A DNA stretch of 64,000 nucleotides from Flavivirga amylovorans (lineage in GTDB: Bacteria; Bacteroidota; Bacteroidia; Flavobacteriales; Flavobacteriaceae), in the NCBI RefSeq assembly GCF_030540875.1, contig NZ_JAUOEM010000001.1:806001-870000 (forward strand). Reading direction: 5' to 3'. The position numbers and the translations under genes are program-made. Each line of letters opens with the position of its first letter. Position 1 is the first letter of the stretch. Positions 53,491-62,493 of this stretch are shown here, piece after piece. Under the pieces are notes generated by a model. It did not search any database. It saw only the letters and a list, made by a program, of their open reading frames with translations, and had not been told where the DNA came from.

Positions 53491-54045
53491 TTATTTCGTT
53501 CTTTGATAGTAAGTAATTATACTGGCCTTTGCTAATGTATTATTCCATAGGTAGTAGCCAACAACAGCTGGGTTTGTGTTTTTATCTAACCCAAGTTTAT
53601 CCGTTTTTAAGGCGTAAACCGTAATTATATATTGATGCAAACCATGCCCTTGGGGAGGACAAGGGCCTCCATATCCATTTGTACCATAATCTGTTATACT
53701 TTGAATGGCACCTTTAGGGGTTAAATTCAATTTAAAGTCTCCAGCATTTGATACCAATTCGTTAATGCTTGACGGAATATCAAATACGATCCAATGCCAC
53801 CATCCACTACCTGTTGGAGCATCAGGATCATACATAGTTATTGCAAAACTTTTTGTTCCTTCTGGAGCGTTTTTCCAAGATAGTTGAGGTGATTGGTTTT
53901 TTCCTGTGCAACCAAAACCATTAAACTCTTCGTTAATAGTTGCTTCTCCTCCTAGGTCTTTACTGGATAATGTAAAGGTGTTTTGAGCAAATATTAAGTT
54001 AGATACAGACAATAATAACCCTAAAATAAAAATTGATTTTTTCAT
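53491..54045 (-). CDS. YbhB/YbcL-type phosphatidylethanolamine-binding protein, secreted
   Basis: The 184-residue protein has a signal peptide (MKKSIFILGLLLSVSNLIFAQ), then the PEBP fold: FNGFGCTGKNQSPQLSWKNA, the ligand-site blocks AITMYDPDAPTGSGWWHWIV and GYGGPCPPQGHGLHQYIITVYAL. Family members bind anionic phospho-ligands; the bacterial role is unclear. It lies 88 bases downstream of an AraC-type gene on the same strand. Confidence 0.92.
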   Translation of the reverse strand: MKKSIFILGLLLSVSNLIFAQNTFTLSSKDLGGEATINEEFNGFGCTGKNQSPQLSWKNAPEGTKSFAITMYDPDAPTGSGWWHWIVFDIPSSINELVSNAGDFKLNLTPKGAIQSITDYGTNGYGGPCPPQGHGLHQYIITVYALKTDKLGLDKNTNPAVVGYYLWNNTLAKASIITYYQRTK

Positions 54046-54133
54046 AATGTTTGTAATTAATTATAAGTACAAATTTATGAATAGATGGAAGGGAAGTTGT
54101 GTTTAATTCAGTTCAAAAAGTATTGAAAAAAGT

Positions 54134-54973
54134 TCAATCTAACTGATATTGTTTGGGTGTCACTCCAAATTTGGTTTTAAAAGCCTGTATGAAATTCGAT
54201 AAGTTTTCATAACCAATTTCTTCAAATATATCTGATGGTCTTTTTGATTTGCTTTTTAACAGAAAAGATGCGTGCTCTAGTCTTTTATCTTGAAACCATT
54301 TACTAGGTGTACTTTGAAAATGCTTTTCGAATTCTCGTTTGAATGTTGAGATACTCATATTTGACAAAAATGCAAGTTCTTTTACAGTGAGTTTATTTAA
54401 TTTATTAGTTTCTATAATATCAATAAAGTGTTGAAATTGACTGTCTATATTAGAAATTAGTGAAAAAATAAAATCAACACCTCTAGTCTCAATTAAATAA
54501 ATCATTAATTCTTCAAATTTAATCTCTAATAATTTTGTTTGAATGTCTAGACTGAGTTTACTAATATCAATAAGCCCATTCACAAATGTTTTTAAGAAAT
54601 CATCATATTGAAAAGAATAAATTGATTTTTGACTGTAATTCTCTGTATGATTTATTTTGTGTTTTTGTATAAACTCTAAAAGAGACTCATTAGAAAAGAA
54701 AAATAGAATACTTCTATAATTATCAATAGTGTTGGGAAGTGTTTCCGTCATTAAACAATGTCCCATTTTCATTAATAAGAAGTTTGAGTTTTCAATTGAA
54801 ACAGATGTTTTGTCTGAGAAAACCTCTTTCCTTCCTTCCATAAGAAAGCTAAAAATATTTTGATGTAATGACACCATTTGCTTAAAACATGCTTTGGAAG
54901 TCTGATAATCGAATACTTTAAAAGAAGAAAAACTTTGAAGTTTTAAGTCATTTGGTAAATTAATTATTTCCAT
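54134..54973 (-). CDS. AraC-family transcriptional regulator
   Basis: The 279-residue protein has an N-terminal cupin-like sensing region (YQTSKACFKQMVSLHQNIFSF) and a C-terminal double helix-turn-helix from about residue 185: LTVKELAFLSNMSISTFKREF and KRPSDIFEEIGYENLSNFIQ, ending FGVTPKQYQ. This resembles the ExsA-type AraC regulators of Bacteroidota. It probably controls the adjacent PEBP gene or itself; the ligand is unknown. Confidence 0.9.
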   Translation of the reverse strand: MEIINLPNDLKLQSFSSFKVFDYQTSKACFKQMVSLHQNIFSFLMEGRKEVFSDKTSVSIENSNFLLMKMGHCLMTETLPNTIDNYRSILFFFSNESLLEFIQKHKINHTENYSQKSIYSFQYDDFLKTFVNGLIDISKLSLDIQTKLLEIKFEELMIYLIETRGVDFIFSLISNIDSQFQHFIDIIETNKLNKLTVKELAFLSNMSISTFKREFEKHFQSTPSKWFQDKRLEHASFLLKSKSKRPSDIFEEIGYENLSNFIQAFKTKFGVTPKQYQLD

Positions 54974-55077
54974 TTTAAAATTATCTCTAACGATCTACTA
55001 AGTGCAGGTTTATTTTATAACCCAAGATACAAATATAGGCTTACGTTTTAATACAAGTAAAGCAGTTATAGCGTTTT

Positions 55078-55764
55078 TTAGTGGACAGTTTCTAATTTAT
55101 GGTAATTAACTGTCATTTCATTTTTTACTAGATTCAATGTTTTAATAAAAGCAGTTTCGTTTAAGTATTTATTGGCGTCTGGATTCATTTTCCTTAAATC
55201 ATTTAAAGTAAGATAATCTGGTTGATATACCTCTGAGATTGTCGCATATAGATAACTATTAGTATCCTTTTTTATATTAAAACCATAGGTGTAAATAGCT
55301 AATTTACAAGGTGAAATATCCCCCATAAGGGCATACAGCTTTTCATAAGCAGCCGAAGGTGAAATTTCACCAAAATAGAAACTTTTCTTTTCAATGTTCC
55401 AATGGTTTTGTTTAAAAACCTTTCCTATAGAACCGCCTTTCAAAATTTCGGTATGTTCTTTTAAAAAAGCCTTGTTTATAGTATCTGGATATTGAACTAC
55501 GGCAAAGGTTCTCGTTATATTCTTATTACCATGTATACTGTATAAATTAGATACTCTCAATTTAGAATTTTGCCTAAGAACATCGATACCGTAGCTTCCA
55601 AATTTTATTTTAGTTCTTTCACTATTAAGTAGTTTAGTGGATAAAATGGAGTCGTTAAGGGCTGGAAGTGAGGTAGTATGTTGTTTTTTATCAATACAAC
55701 TATAAAAACTAAACAGAAAACTTGTTAATAGAAAAAGGGAAAGGAAGTAGTGTTTGTTTTTCAT
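55078..55764 (-). CDS. Lipoprotein of unknown function
   Basis: The 228-residue protein has a lipoprotein signal (SFLFSFYSC, cysteine at about residue 23) and a soluble domain with no recognised motif. Readable blocks are RTFAVVQYPDTINKAFLKEH, KSFYFGEISPSAAYEKL and YLYATISEVYQPDYLTL. It is isolated between the AraC gene and rsgA on the same strand, 70 bases after rsgA's upstream neighbourhood ends, and is probably transcribed by itself. Confidence 0.7.
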   Translation of the reverse strand: MKNKHYFLSLFLLTSFLFSFYSCIDKKQHTTSLPALNDSILSTKLLNSERTKIKFGSYGIDVLRQNSKLRVSNLYSIHGNKNITRTFAVVQYPDTINKAFLKEHTEILKGGSIGKVFKQNHWNIEKKSFYFGEISPSAAYEKLYALMGDISPCKLAIYTYGFNIKKDTNSYLYATISEVYQPDYLTLNDLRKMNPDANKYLNETAFIKTLNLVKNEMTVNYHKLETVH

Positions 55765-55833
55765 TTTTATGATTTGTGGTAACCTGAGTTGGTGTATTAA
55801 CTCGTTTTTGTTTTTTGTATTATATAATTAAAT

Positions 55834-56913
55834 TTAATACTTATCTCGTTTCCTTTGTTTTTTAATATTCTTAACCATTTTTCCAAAATCTTTATCCTTT
55901 TTTCTCTTTTCTTCGACACTAGATTCAAAGAAGACCCTTTCTTTTTCCATTTTTTGAAAATTAGCATAAGAATCAGAATCGATGTCTCCGTTTTCTAATG
56001 CATTTAGAATCGCACACCCTTTTTCATTAGTATGTGTGCAGTTTTTGAATTTGCAATTTTGAGATAATTCTATAATCCCATCGAACGTCATTTCTAAGCC
56101 TTCCGAAACTTTTGTAATACCAACTTCTCGCATCCCAGGATTGTCGATTAAAATACCGCCATTCTCAAGTACAATTAATTCTCTATGTGTGGTAACATGT
56201 TTCCCTCTGTCTATACGTTTACTAATAGCATCCGTATTCATTACTTCTTTACCTATTAGTAAATTTAAAAGCGTTGACTTTCCAGTCCCGGAAGATCCTA
56301 ATAAGCAATAGGTTTTCCCTTTGTGTATTAAAGCTTTTATTTTATCTAAGCCTATTTTAGATTGATTGCTCATAGCAATTATTGGAACGTTTTTAATACG
56401 TTTTTTTATGGTATCTAGAAGCGTATTTAACGTTACCCCATCTACTAAATCTATTTTGCTTAAAATAACAATAGGTGCTACATTGGAAGCATTGCAAATG
56501 GTTAAATATCTTTCTAAACGGTTTGTATTAAAGTCTCTGTTAACAGATTGGACAATTAAGCCGTAATCTATATTTGTTGCGATAATTTGAACCTGTGCCT
56601 GTTTACCAACAGCTTGTCTTTCAATTATAGAATGTCTAGGGTATATGGCATGTATTAAAGCCTTGCCAGCATCATATTCAGAAATAGCAACCCAATCACC
56701 AACAGCAGGTAAATCATACCTGTTTTCGGCTGTAAATCTTAAATTACCAATAAGCTCTGCATCAAACTCGTTGTTATCTGTTTTTACAATATATCTGTCC
56801 TTATGTTCTAAGGTGACTCTACCCACAAGAAACGAATCTATATTTTGTTCTTTCCGGTAAGCTTCTAAGGTATCGTTATAGCCTAATTCCTCAAGTGTTA
56901 ATGCAAATGTCAT
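55834..56913 (-). CDS. rsgA: Ribosome small-subunit-dependent GTPase RsgA
   Basis: The 359-residue protein has an N-terminal OB domain (VGRVTLEHKDRYIVKT, LPAVGDWVAI), a circularly permuted GTPase (G4 ILSKIDL before G1 GSSGTGKSTLLNLLIG and G3 DNPGMREVG), and a C-terminal zinc knuckle (CKFKNCTHTNEKGC). RsgA checks late 30S assembly. It overlaps the upstream acetyltransferase by four bases and is the last gene of a tetR-GNAT-rsgA operon. The basic C-terminal tail (KKQRKRDKY) is typical. Confidence 0.95.
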   Translation of the reverse strand: MTFALTLEELGYNDTLEAYRKEQNIDSFLVGRVTLEHKDRYIVKTDNNEFDAELIGNLRFTAENRYDLPAVGDWVAISEYDAGKALIHAIYPRHSIIERQAVGKQAQVQIIATNIDYGLIVQSVNRDFNTNRLERYLTICNASNVAPIVILSKIDLVDGVTLNTLLDTIKKRIKNVPIIAMSNQSKIGLDKIKALIHKGKTYCLLGSSGTGKSTLLNLLIGKEVMNTDAISKRIDRGKHVTTHRELIVLENGGILIDNPGMREVGITKVSEGLEMTFDGIIELSQNCKFKNCTHTNEKGCAILNALENGDIDSDSYANFQKMEKERVFFESSVEEKRKKDKDFGKMVKNIKKQRKRDKY

Positions 56914-57338
56914 TTTATTATTTTTTTCATTCTTAGCACTTTTTGATTCGTGCCTTCTTGAATATATTCTTTAAAAGTTTTAAACCCATGTTTTTCATAA
57001 AAAGGCTTTCCTATTTTATTTTCGTTAAAAACTTCAACTTCTAAGCTTTGGTGAAATTGATTGATATGATTTACCAATGCTGTCCCAATACCTTTGGAAT
57101 GATAATTTGGATTTACAAATAAGCCCCCAATTTCGTTTTCTATCATAGAAATAAACCCTACAACTTTTGTAGGTTCTTCATAAACCCAAGTATTAGAGTT
57201 TGGAAGATATGTTTCTGCCATGACTTTTTTTACCATTTGAGTAAATGCACTATCTAAAAAAGGGTGAGCTAAAGCAGAGGCTTGTTCCCATATTTTGATG
57301 AGGGTTGGGATTTCTTTTTCTTTATATTTTCTAATCAT
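56910..57338 (-). CDS. GNAT N-acetyltransferase, YjaB-like
   Basis: This 142-residue protein starts MIRKYKEKEIPTLIKIWEQA and has the acetyl-CoA loop in NPNYHSKGIGTALVNHI, followed by EVFNENKIGKPFYEKHGFKTF, as in YjaB-type acetyltransferases. The substrate is unknown. It overlaps tetR by eight bases upstream and rsgA by four downstream, so all three are translated together. Confidence 0.87.
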   Translation of the reverse strand: MIRKYKEKEIPTLIKIWEQASALAHPFLDSAFTQMVKKVMAETYLPNSNTWVYEEPTKVVGFISMIENEIGGLFVNPNYHSKGIGTALVNHINQFHQSLEVEVFNENKIGKPFYEKHGFKTFKEYIQEGTNQKVLRMKKIIK

Positions 57339-57891
57339 TATTAATTCTAAGATATTTGTATTTATTGATGAGTTCTTCTTTTACCATATCAAGTGGATAC
57401 TCATTAAATATAGAAAGATAGTTTAATGAAATTCCATCAATTTCAGCAATGAACATATAACTAAGTAAATCACTTTTTTTTAATGAAATTTGATCAAAAA
57501 TGTTTTTAACAGAGTTAAATAGAAGTGAGGCTCTTTGCTCTATTTGTTCTTTTAAGATTTGTCTGGTGGATGGTTGAAACATAATATTTAAATTGAGTTG
57601 AAAAAAGGCCTTGTCATGTTCCAATTGTGAAAAAATAGTTTCAATGAGCTGTACCAATTGAAGTTTTGGTTCTTGAGACGATTTAGATGCTGTTTTCATT
57701 TCAATCATTTGATTTGTAACACCCGTGAAAATTTCTATTAAAATAGACTCTTTTGATTTGAAATGATGGTATATCAATCCCTTTGATACATTGGCTTCAT
57801 GACAAATATTTACCATAGATGTATTTTCAAAACCCTTTTCTGCGAATAATTTAGTAGCAATTTGGAGTACCTTATTTTTTTTATCACTCAT
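57331..57891 (-). CDS. TetR/AcrR-family repressor
   Basis: I start it at ATG 57891 (186 residues), because MSDKKNKVLQIATKLFAEKG is the normal TetR beginning and a palindromic operator lies directly upstream, inside the longer frame. The helix-turn-helix is NTSMVNICHEANVSKGLIYH with HFKSKESILIEIF. The C-terminal two-thirds is a helical ligand-binding domain. It heads an operon with an acetyltransferase and rsgA and is probably autoregulated. Confidence 0.9.
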   Translation of the reverse strand: MSDKKNKVLQIATKLFAEKGFENTSMVNICHEANVSKGLIYHHFKSKESILIEIFTGVTNQMIEMKTASKSSQEPKLQLVQLIETIFSQLEHDKAFFQLNLNIMFQPSTRQILKEQIEQRASLLFNSVKNIFDQISLKKSDLLSYMFIAEIDGISLNYLSIFNEYPLDMVKEELINKYKYLRINND

Positions 57892-57904
57892 AGATATTAA
57901 TACA

Positions 57905-57931
57905 AAACCGACCATTCGGTCTGTAAATATA
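57905..57931 (-). promoter_or_regulatory. Predicted TetR operator overlapping its own promoter
   Basis: On the minus strand, TATATTTA (57931-57924, close to TAnnTTTG) is followed by ACAGACCGAATGGTCGGT. ACCGA-CCAT-TCGGT is an inverted repeat of the GACC/GGTC type common for TetR repressors. It is centred about 22 bases before the repressor start codon. Confidence 0.6.
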
Positions 57932-58070
57932 TCAATTATTTTAGAATATGATATAATTGATCCGTGAGAGTCCTTTTTGGACATGATAATTGTCATAGTT
58001 ATTTTATTGAAAATATGATAATTTCAAACTAGTAATTAATGATAGAAAACTATCAATAAATATTAGGGTC

Positions 58071-58799
58071 ATGAAAGCTAAAAAGAATCCAAAATTAGAA
58101 ATAAGTAGAAATAGTAGTATCTATTTTGCTATAGGTCTAAACATCATGTTACTTTTTTCCTGGCAAGCTTTAGAATATAAAACTTATGAAAAGGATGATG
58201 TTATTGTAGATCTTTTAGATGTGGAAACTCAATTTGAAGAGGAAATTCCTGTTGTAACTATAAATACACCGCCACCACCGCCACCGCCACCAGTGGTTAC
58301 CCAAGAGTCTATTCAAATTGTAGAAGACACTGAAGAGATAGAAGAAACCGTTTTTGAAAGTACAGAATCATCGCAGGAAGATGCTATTCGAGATGTTGTA
58401 GAAGTTAGTGATATTAGTGTAGAAGAAGTTGAAGAAGAAGTTGAAGTTGCTTTTGCTCTTATTGAAAATGTGCCTGTTTTTCCTGGATGTGAAGGATTAC
58501 CTAAAAAAAGGATGAAAGCTTGTTTTCAACAAAAAATACAAGAGCATGTTGTAGAAAACTTTAAATATCCGGAAGAAGCTTTAGATATGGGTATACAAGG
58601 ACGTGTATCTGTAGTATTCATTATAGATTCTAAAGGACATATTACTGGTGTGAGATCTAGAGGTCCAGATAGACTTTTAGAAGCAGAAGCAGAACGTATT
58701 ATAAATTTATTACCTAGAATGAAACCAGGAACCCAGCGCGGTAAACCTGTAAAAGTAGCTTATTCAGTACCAATTTTCTTCAAGTATAATGAAGGTTGA
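58071..58799 (+). CDS. tonB: Energy transducer TonB
   Basis: The 242-residue protein has one N-terminal membrane helix (SSIYFAIGLNIMLLFSWQAL), a Pro-rich stretch of eight prolines at about residues 65-72, a long acidic spacer, and a C-terminal TonB domain (FKYPEEALDMGIQGRVSVVF, SRGPDRLLEAEAERIINLLP). The VPVFPGCEG block before it, with FQQKIQEHV, is typical of Bacteroidota TonB. It energises outer-membrane receptors such as the one at 51278. No exbBD genes lie here. A TGATAG-AAAA-CTATCA hairpin sits upstream at 58040-58055. Confidence 0.94.
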   Translation: MKAKKNPKLEISRNSSIYFAIGLNIMLLFSWQALEYKTYEKDDVIVDLLDVETQFEEEIPVVTINTPPPPPPPPVVTQESIQIVEDTEEIEETVFESTESSQEDAIRDVVEVSDISVEEVEEEVEVAFALIENVPVFPGCEGLPKKRMKACFQQKIQEHVVENFKYPEEALDMGIQGRVSVVFIIDSKGHITGVRSRGPDRLLEAEAERIINLLPRMKPGTQRGKPVKVAYSVPIFFKYNEG

Positions 58800-58830
58800 G
58801 GTTTGTAGATAGTTATTATATCAATGTGTA

Positions 58831-58867
58831 AATCAAGAGGTATTTAAATATCTCTTGATTTTTTTTA
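58831..58867 (+). terminator. Terminator after tonB
   Basis: AATCAAGAGGTATT and AATATCTCTTGATT form a long stem (one G-T wobble) followed by seven or more T residues. Confidence 0.88.
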
Positions 58868-59022
58868 TGCAATTTTTATCATAAAATAAGTCAATACTAT
58901 TTAGAAAAGATATAGGGGTAACATTTCATCTCAAAAAAATAACAGTTCGGTAAGTCAGTTTTTAAAAATAGGGGGTATGATATGATATTTGTTTCATAAT
59001 TAAAACTATAAAACACAAATAC

Positions 59023-59646
59023 ATGAAACATTTAATCATTATTACAGCACTATTAATTTCGGGATTTATACAGTCTCAAACTAATTATGAAAAAGGCATG
59101 CAAAAAGCTTTTGGGCTTTGGAGCAGCAATAATACAACAGAGGCATCTAATATGTTTGAACGCATTGCAAAAGCGGAACCAGATAATTGGCTACCACCTT
59201 ATTATGCTGCACAAATTAATATTATTAGCGGTTTTGGAGAAAAAGACAAAGAAAAATTAACAGCTCAATTAAAAAAAGCACAAGATTTAATCAATGACGC
59301 TACAGCTATTTCTAAGGACAATGCAGAAATTCTTGTGTTACAAGCACTATTACATACGGTTTGGGTTGCTTTTGACGGTGCTACTTATGGCAGGACTTTA
59401 TCTGGAAAAGTTGTTAAATTATATACAAAAGCATCGCTAATAGCACCTAAAAACCCAAGAGTGGCTTATTGTAAAGCAGAATGGGATATGGGAGGCGCAC
59501 GTTATTTTGGGCAAGACACGACACCTTTCTGTAAAGATCTGGAAAGAGCCATAGAACTTTTTGCTAACTTTAAGCCTGAAACACCATTTCATCCTAATTG
59601 GGGTAACGAGCGTGCGGTTCAAGTATTAGAATCATGCAGAAAATAA
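59023..59646 (+). CDS. Secreted small TPR-like protein
   Basis: The 207-residue protein has a signal peptide (to FIQSQ, about residue 19) and helical pairs resembling tetratricopeptide repeats: YEKGMQKAFGLWSSNNTTEA, NMFERIAKAEPDNWLPPYYA, then VKLYTKASLIAPKNPRVAY. I do not know a specific function. It lies 24 bases before a LytS-type kinase and probably belongs to the same operon (protein, kinase, two 2TM proteins, LytTR regulator). Confidence 0.75.
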   Translation: MKHLIIITALLISGFIQSQTNYEKGMQKAFGLWSSNNTTEASNMFERIAKAEPDNWLPPYYAAQINIISGFGEKDKEKLTAQLKKAQDLINDATAISKDNAEILVLQALLHTVWVAFDGATYGRTLSGKVVKLYTKASLIAPKNPRVAYCKAEWDMGGARYFGQDTTPFCKDLERAIELFANFKPETPFHPNWGNERAVQVLESCRK

Positions 59647-59670
59647 ATTAAATAGTACTAAAAAAATATT

Positions 59671-61014
59671 ATGACAAAATCAGTTAAAAATATCTTTATC
59701 GCTTTTGCCATTGGGTGTGTTATCTTTTTAATAGATAATTTCCTCACAGATGGATTTAAACTTAATAGCCTTAACGATCTTTTAATTGAATTTGTTTTTT
59801 ATCAGTTGTATTCTTTTGTGCTTGGGTTTTCCAATATGTATTTTTTCTATTATATAAACCGTCTTAATTGGAAAAAAGAAGATACTGTAAAGCGTATTAT
59901 AATAGGAATTATAGGCGCTACCATTATTACATTAATTGGCCTGTTCGTATTGAGAATGCTCACAGCACTCAGTCTTGAGGGCGAGTCTTTTTATGAGTTT
60001 ATTGCAAATGAAACGTTTAAACCTTATCGGTTTGGATTGTGGATAACACTAACTATCGTTATCATATTCCATGTTGTATACTTTTATAATAGGTACCAAC
60101 AAAATAGAATAAAAGAGCAAAAGGTCATAGCAGGAACTGCAAGTGCTAAATTTGACGCTTTAAAAAATCAGTTAGATCCACATTTTTTATTTAATAGCTT
60201 AAATGTACTCACTAGTTTAATAGAAGAAAACCCAAATAATGCACAAAAGTTCACAACCTCTTTATCTAAAGTATATCGTTATGTTTTAGAACAAAAAGAT
60301 AAAGAATTGATAACTGTCGATGAAGAATTACAATTTGCTAAAACTTATATGTCTTTACTCAAAATGCGTTTTGAGGATAGTATCGTTTTCGATATGCCAG
60401 AAAAGGCATCCAATCCAGAAAGTAAAGTAGTGCCATTATCATTACAGCTGCTTTTAGAAAATGCAGTAAAACATAATATGGTAACATCAAGTAAACCTTT
60501 ACACATAAAGATTTATGAAGAAAGGGATTATTTGGTTGTTGAAAATAATTTACAACCAAAACAAATAGTAAAGAAGAGTAGTGGCGTAGGTTTGAGCAAT
60601 ATTAAACAGCGCTATGACCTATTAACGAATAGGAAAGTTAATATTAATAAAGAAGCAAATAGATTTGCAGTAGCTATTCCTATGCTTACAAAACAAATTA
60701 TAGTTATGAGATCGCAAATACAACCAGAAATAGACGATAGTTATGTGCGTGCACGTAAACATGTAGAAGAACTTAAAGGTTTTTATTATAGCCTAATATC
60801 CTATTGTTTGGTCATTCCGTTTTTAATATTTATAAACTATCGAACATCATGGGGTTTTCAGTGGTTTTGGTTTCCAATGTTTGGTTGGGGTATAGGTTTA
60901 GCCATTCATGCTTTTAGGGTGTTCATTAACGATGGTGCCTTTGGTAGGGATTGGGAAAAACGTAAAATTGAAAAGTACATGCAAGAGGAAGAAGATAATA
61001 AACATTGGAATTAA
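59671..61014 (+). CDS. LytS-type histidine kinase with C-terminal 2TM domain
   Basis: The 447-residue protein has four N-terminal membrane helices (residues about 8-135), a linker, and a His_kinase module with NQLDPHFLFNSLNVL (phosphoacceptor H171). An ATPase part follows (VVPLSLQLLLENAVKHN, GVGLSNIKQRY). After residue 350 comes a 2TM domain: YVRARKHVEELKGFYYSLIS, two helices and WEKRKIEKYMQEE. The same 2TM domain is encoded alone by each of the next two genes. The LytTR regulator at 61726 is the likely partner. Confidence 0.93.
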   Translation: MTKSVKNIFIAFAIGCVIFLIDNFLTDGFKLNSLNDLLIEFVFYQLYSFVLGFSNMYFFYYINRLNWKKEDTVKRIIIGIIGATIITLIGLFVLRMLTALSLEGESFYEFIANETFKPYRFGLWITLTIVIIFHVVYFYNRYQQNRIKEQKVIAGTASAKFDALKNQLDPHFLFNSLNVLTSLIEENPNNAQKFTTSLSKVYRYVLEQKDKELITVDEELQFAKTYMSLLKMRFEDSIVFDMPEKASNPESKVVPLSLQLLLENAVKHNMVTSSKPLHIKIYEERDYLVVENNLQPKQIVKKSSGVGLSNIKQRYDLLTNRKVNINKEANRFAVAIPMLTKQIIVMRSQIQPEIDDSYVRARKHVEELKGFYYSLISYCLVIPFLIFINYRTSWGFQWFWFPMFGWGIGLAIHAFRVFINDGAFGRDWEKRKIEKYMQEEEDNKHWN

Positions 61015-61027
61015 ACTACAGGAAATC

Positions 61028-61336
61028 ATGCAAAAATTACTAGATTCACAAGTAGATAGTAACTATTTAAGAGCTCGAAAAAGAGTAGAAGATCTCAAAG
61101 AATTTTATTATCATTTAATAGCCTATTGCTTAGTCATTCCCTTTTTGGCTTTTGTTAATTATAAAACGTATTGGAACTTTCAATGGTTTTGGTTTCCAAT
61201 GGCAGGTTGGGGTATAGGTTTGGGGTTTCACGCTTATAATGTATTTGTAAACAATGGTGTTTTGGGACGCCAATGGGAAGAAAGAAAGATACAAGAGTTT
61301 ATGGAAGAAGAAGAAGAAAAAATGCGTTGGAGTTAA
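61028..61336 (+). CDS. 2TM domain protein (first stand-alone copy)
   Basis: I start it at ATG 61028 (102 residues), 13 bases after the kinase stop; a longer frame overlapping the kinase has no matching sequence. It reads SNYLRARKRVEDLKEFYYHL, two membrane helices (CLVIPFLAFVNY and MAGWGIGLGFHAYNVFV), then RQWEERKIQEFMEEEEE. It is nearly a copy of the kinase's C-terminal domain, so it probably interacts with the kinase in the membrane. Confidence 0.88.
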   Translation: MQKLLDSQVDSNYLRARKRVEDLKEFYYHLIAYCLVIPFLAFVNYKTYWNFQWFWFPMAGWGIGLGFHAYNVFVNNGVLGRQWEERKIQEFMEEEEEKMRWS

Positions 61337-61346
61337 ATTTTGAAAC

Positions 61347-61676
61347 ATGAAAAAAAGAGATTATAATTATTTATCGGAAGAATATAAACGAGAAGATGCT
61401 TATTTAAGAGCACAAAAAAGACTAAAAGAGATAAAAGGTTTTTATTGGCATGCGTTATGGTATGTATTAGTAAATACGTTTATTATTGTTATGATTGCTA
61501 TGAATACCAATGGTGATTTTTGGCACTTTGGAACATTTTCTACACCTCTTTTTTGGGGAATTGGTTTAGGGTTTCATGCTATGGGTATATTTGGTAAAAA
61601 CCTATTTTTTAGTAAAAAATGGGAAGAACGCAAGATGAATGAGTTTTTAGATAAAGACAAAAAACGTTGGGAGTAA
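61347..61676 (+). CDS. 2TM domain protein (second stand-alone copy)
   Basis: The 109-residue protein follows 10 bases after its sister and has the same plan: DAYLRAQKRLKEIKGFYWHA, helices LWYVLVNTFIIVMIAM and FWGIGLGFHAMGIFG, and KKWEERKMNEFLDKDKKRWE. It differs more from the kinase's own domain than the first copy does. Its function is unknown; the context says signal transduction. Confidence 0.88.
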   Translation: MKKRDYNYLSEEYKREDAYLRAQKRLKEIKGFYWHALWYVLVNTFIIVMIAMNTNGDFWHFGTFSTPLFWGIGLGFHAMGIFGKNLFFSKKWEERKMNEFLDKDKKRWE

Positions 61677-61725
61677 TATAAACTCATTTGAGTAGTAATA
61701 ATAACAGATTTATATAAAGAAAGAA

Positions 61726-62481
61726 ATGAATGTAATCATTATTGAAGACGAGAAACCATCAGCAAGACGTTTACAACGTATGTTGAAAGCATTAAATGTA
61801 GAGACTCAAATAATGTTGCACTCTGTTGAAGAGTCAATACAGTGGTTTCAAAGCAATGCACATCCTGATTTAATTTTTCTGGATATTCAATTAAGTGATG
61901 GTCTGTCATTCGAAATTTTTGAATCTATTGAAATTAAAAGTGCTGTTATTTTTACCACGGCTTATGATGAATATGCGCTACAAGCCTTTAAGTTAAATAG
62001 TATAGATTATTTATTAAAGCCTATTGATGAAGAGGATTTAGCTATTGCAGTAAAAAAATATGAAGAACGCGCTCCTCAAAAACAGGTTGTGACTTTAGAT
62101 TTTGATGATATTAAAAAACTGTTAATCAATCCTATAGATAGAGAATATAAAAAACGCTTTTCAGTAAAAGTAGGGCAGCATTTAAAGCTTATTAATATTG
62201 ATGATATTGAGTGTTTTTACAGCGAAAATAAAGGCACATACTTATATACAACCGAAGGTAGAAACTATCTTTTAGATACTACGTTGGAACATTTGGAAGA
62301 TGAGTTGGAACCTCAAACGTTTTATCGTATTAATCGAAAATTCTTTGTAAACATCCATGCTATAAAAGATATGGTGAGCTATACTAATTCGCGTTTGCAA
62401 ATAAAATTGAAGATGTATAACGAACAAGACGTTATAGTTGCTCGTGAACGTGTTAAGGATTTTAAGGCTTGGTTAGAGTAG
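61726..62481 (+). CDS. LytTR-family response regulator
   Basis: The 251-residue protein has acidic residues EDE at 7-9, phosphoacceptor D53 in LIFLDIQLSDGLS and lysine in IDYLLKPIDEED, then a LytTR domain with FYSENKGTYLYTTEG, TFYRINRKFFVNIHAIKDM and the closing VARERVKDFKAWL. It is the output of the kinase/2TM operon, 49 bases after the last 2TM gene. Confidence 0.94.
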   Translation: MNVIIIEDEKPSARRLQRMLKALNVETQIMLHSVEESIQWFQSNAHPDLIFLDIQLSDGLSFEIFESIEIKSAVIFTTAYDEYALQAFKLNSIDYLLKPIDEEDLAIAVKKYEERAPQKQVVTLDFDDIKKLLINPIDREYKKRFSVKVGQHLKLINIDDIECFYSENKGTYLYTTEGRNYLLDTTLEHLEDELEPQTFYRINRKFFVNIHAIKDMVSYTNSRLQIKLKMYNEQDVIVARERVKDFKAWLE

Positions 62482-62493
62482 GGAGGTACTCAC

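Noticed and set aside
57892-57996. 35-residue N-terminal extension of the TetR protein
   Set aside because: It contains the predicted operator and promoter and does not resemble TetR proteins.
60908-61027. 40-residue extension of the first stand-alone 2TM protein
   Set aside because: It overlaps the end of the kinase gene in another frame; the homologous sequence starts at 61028.
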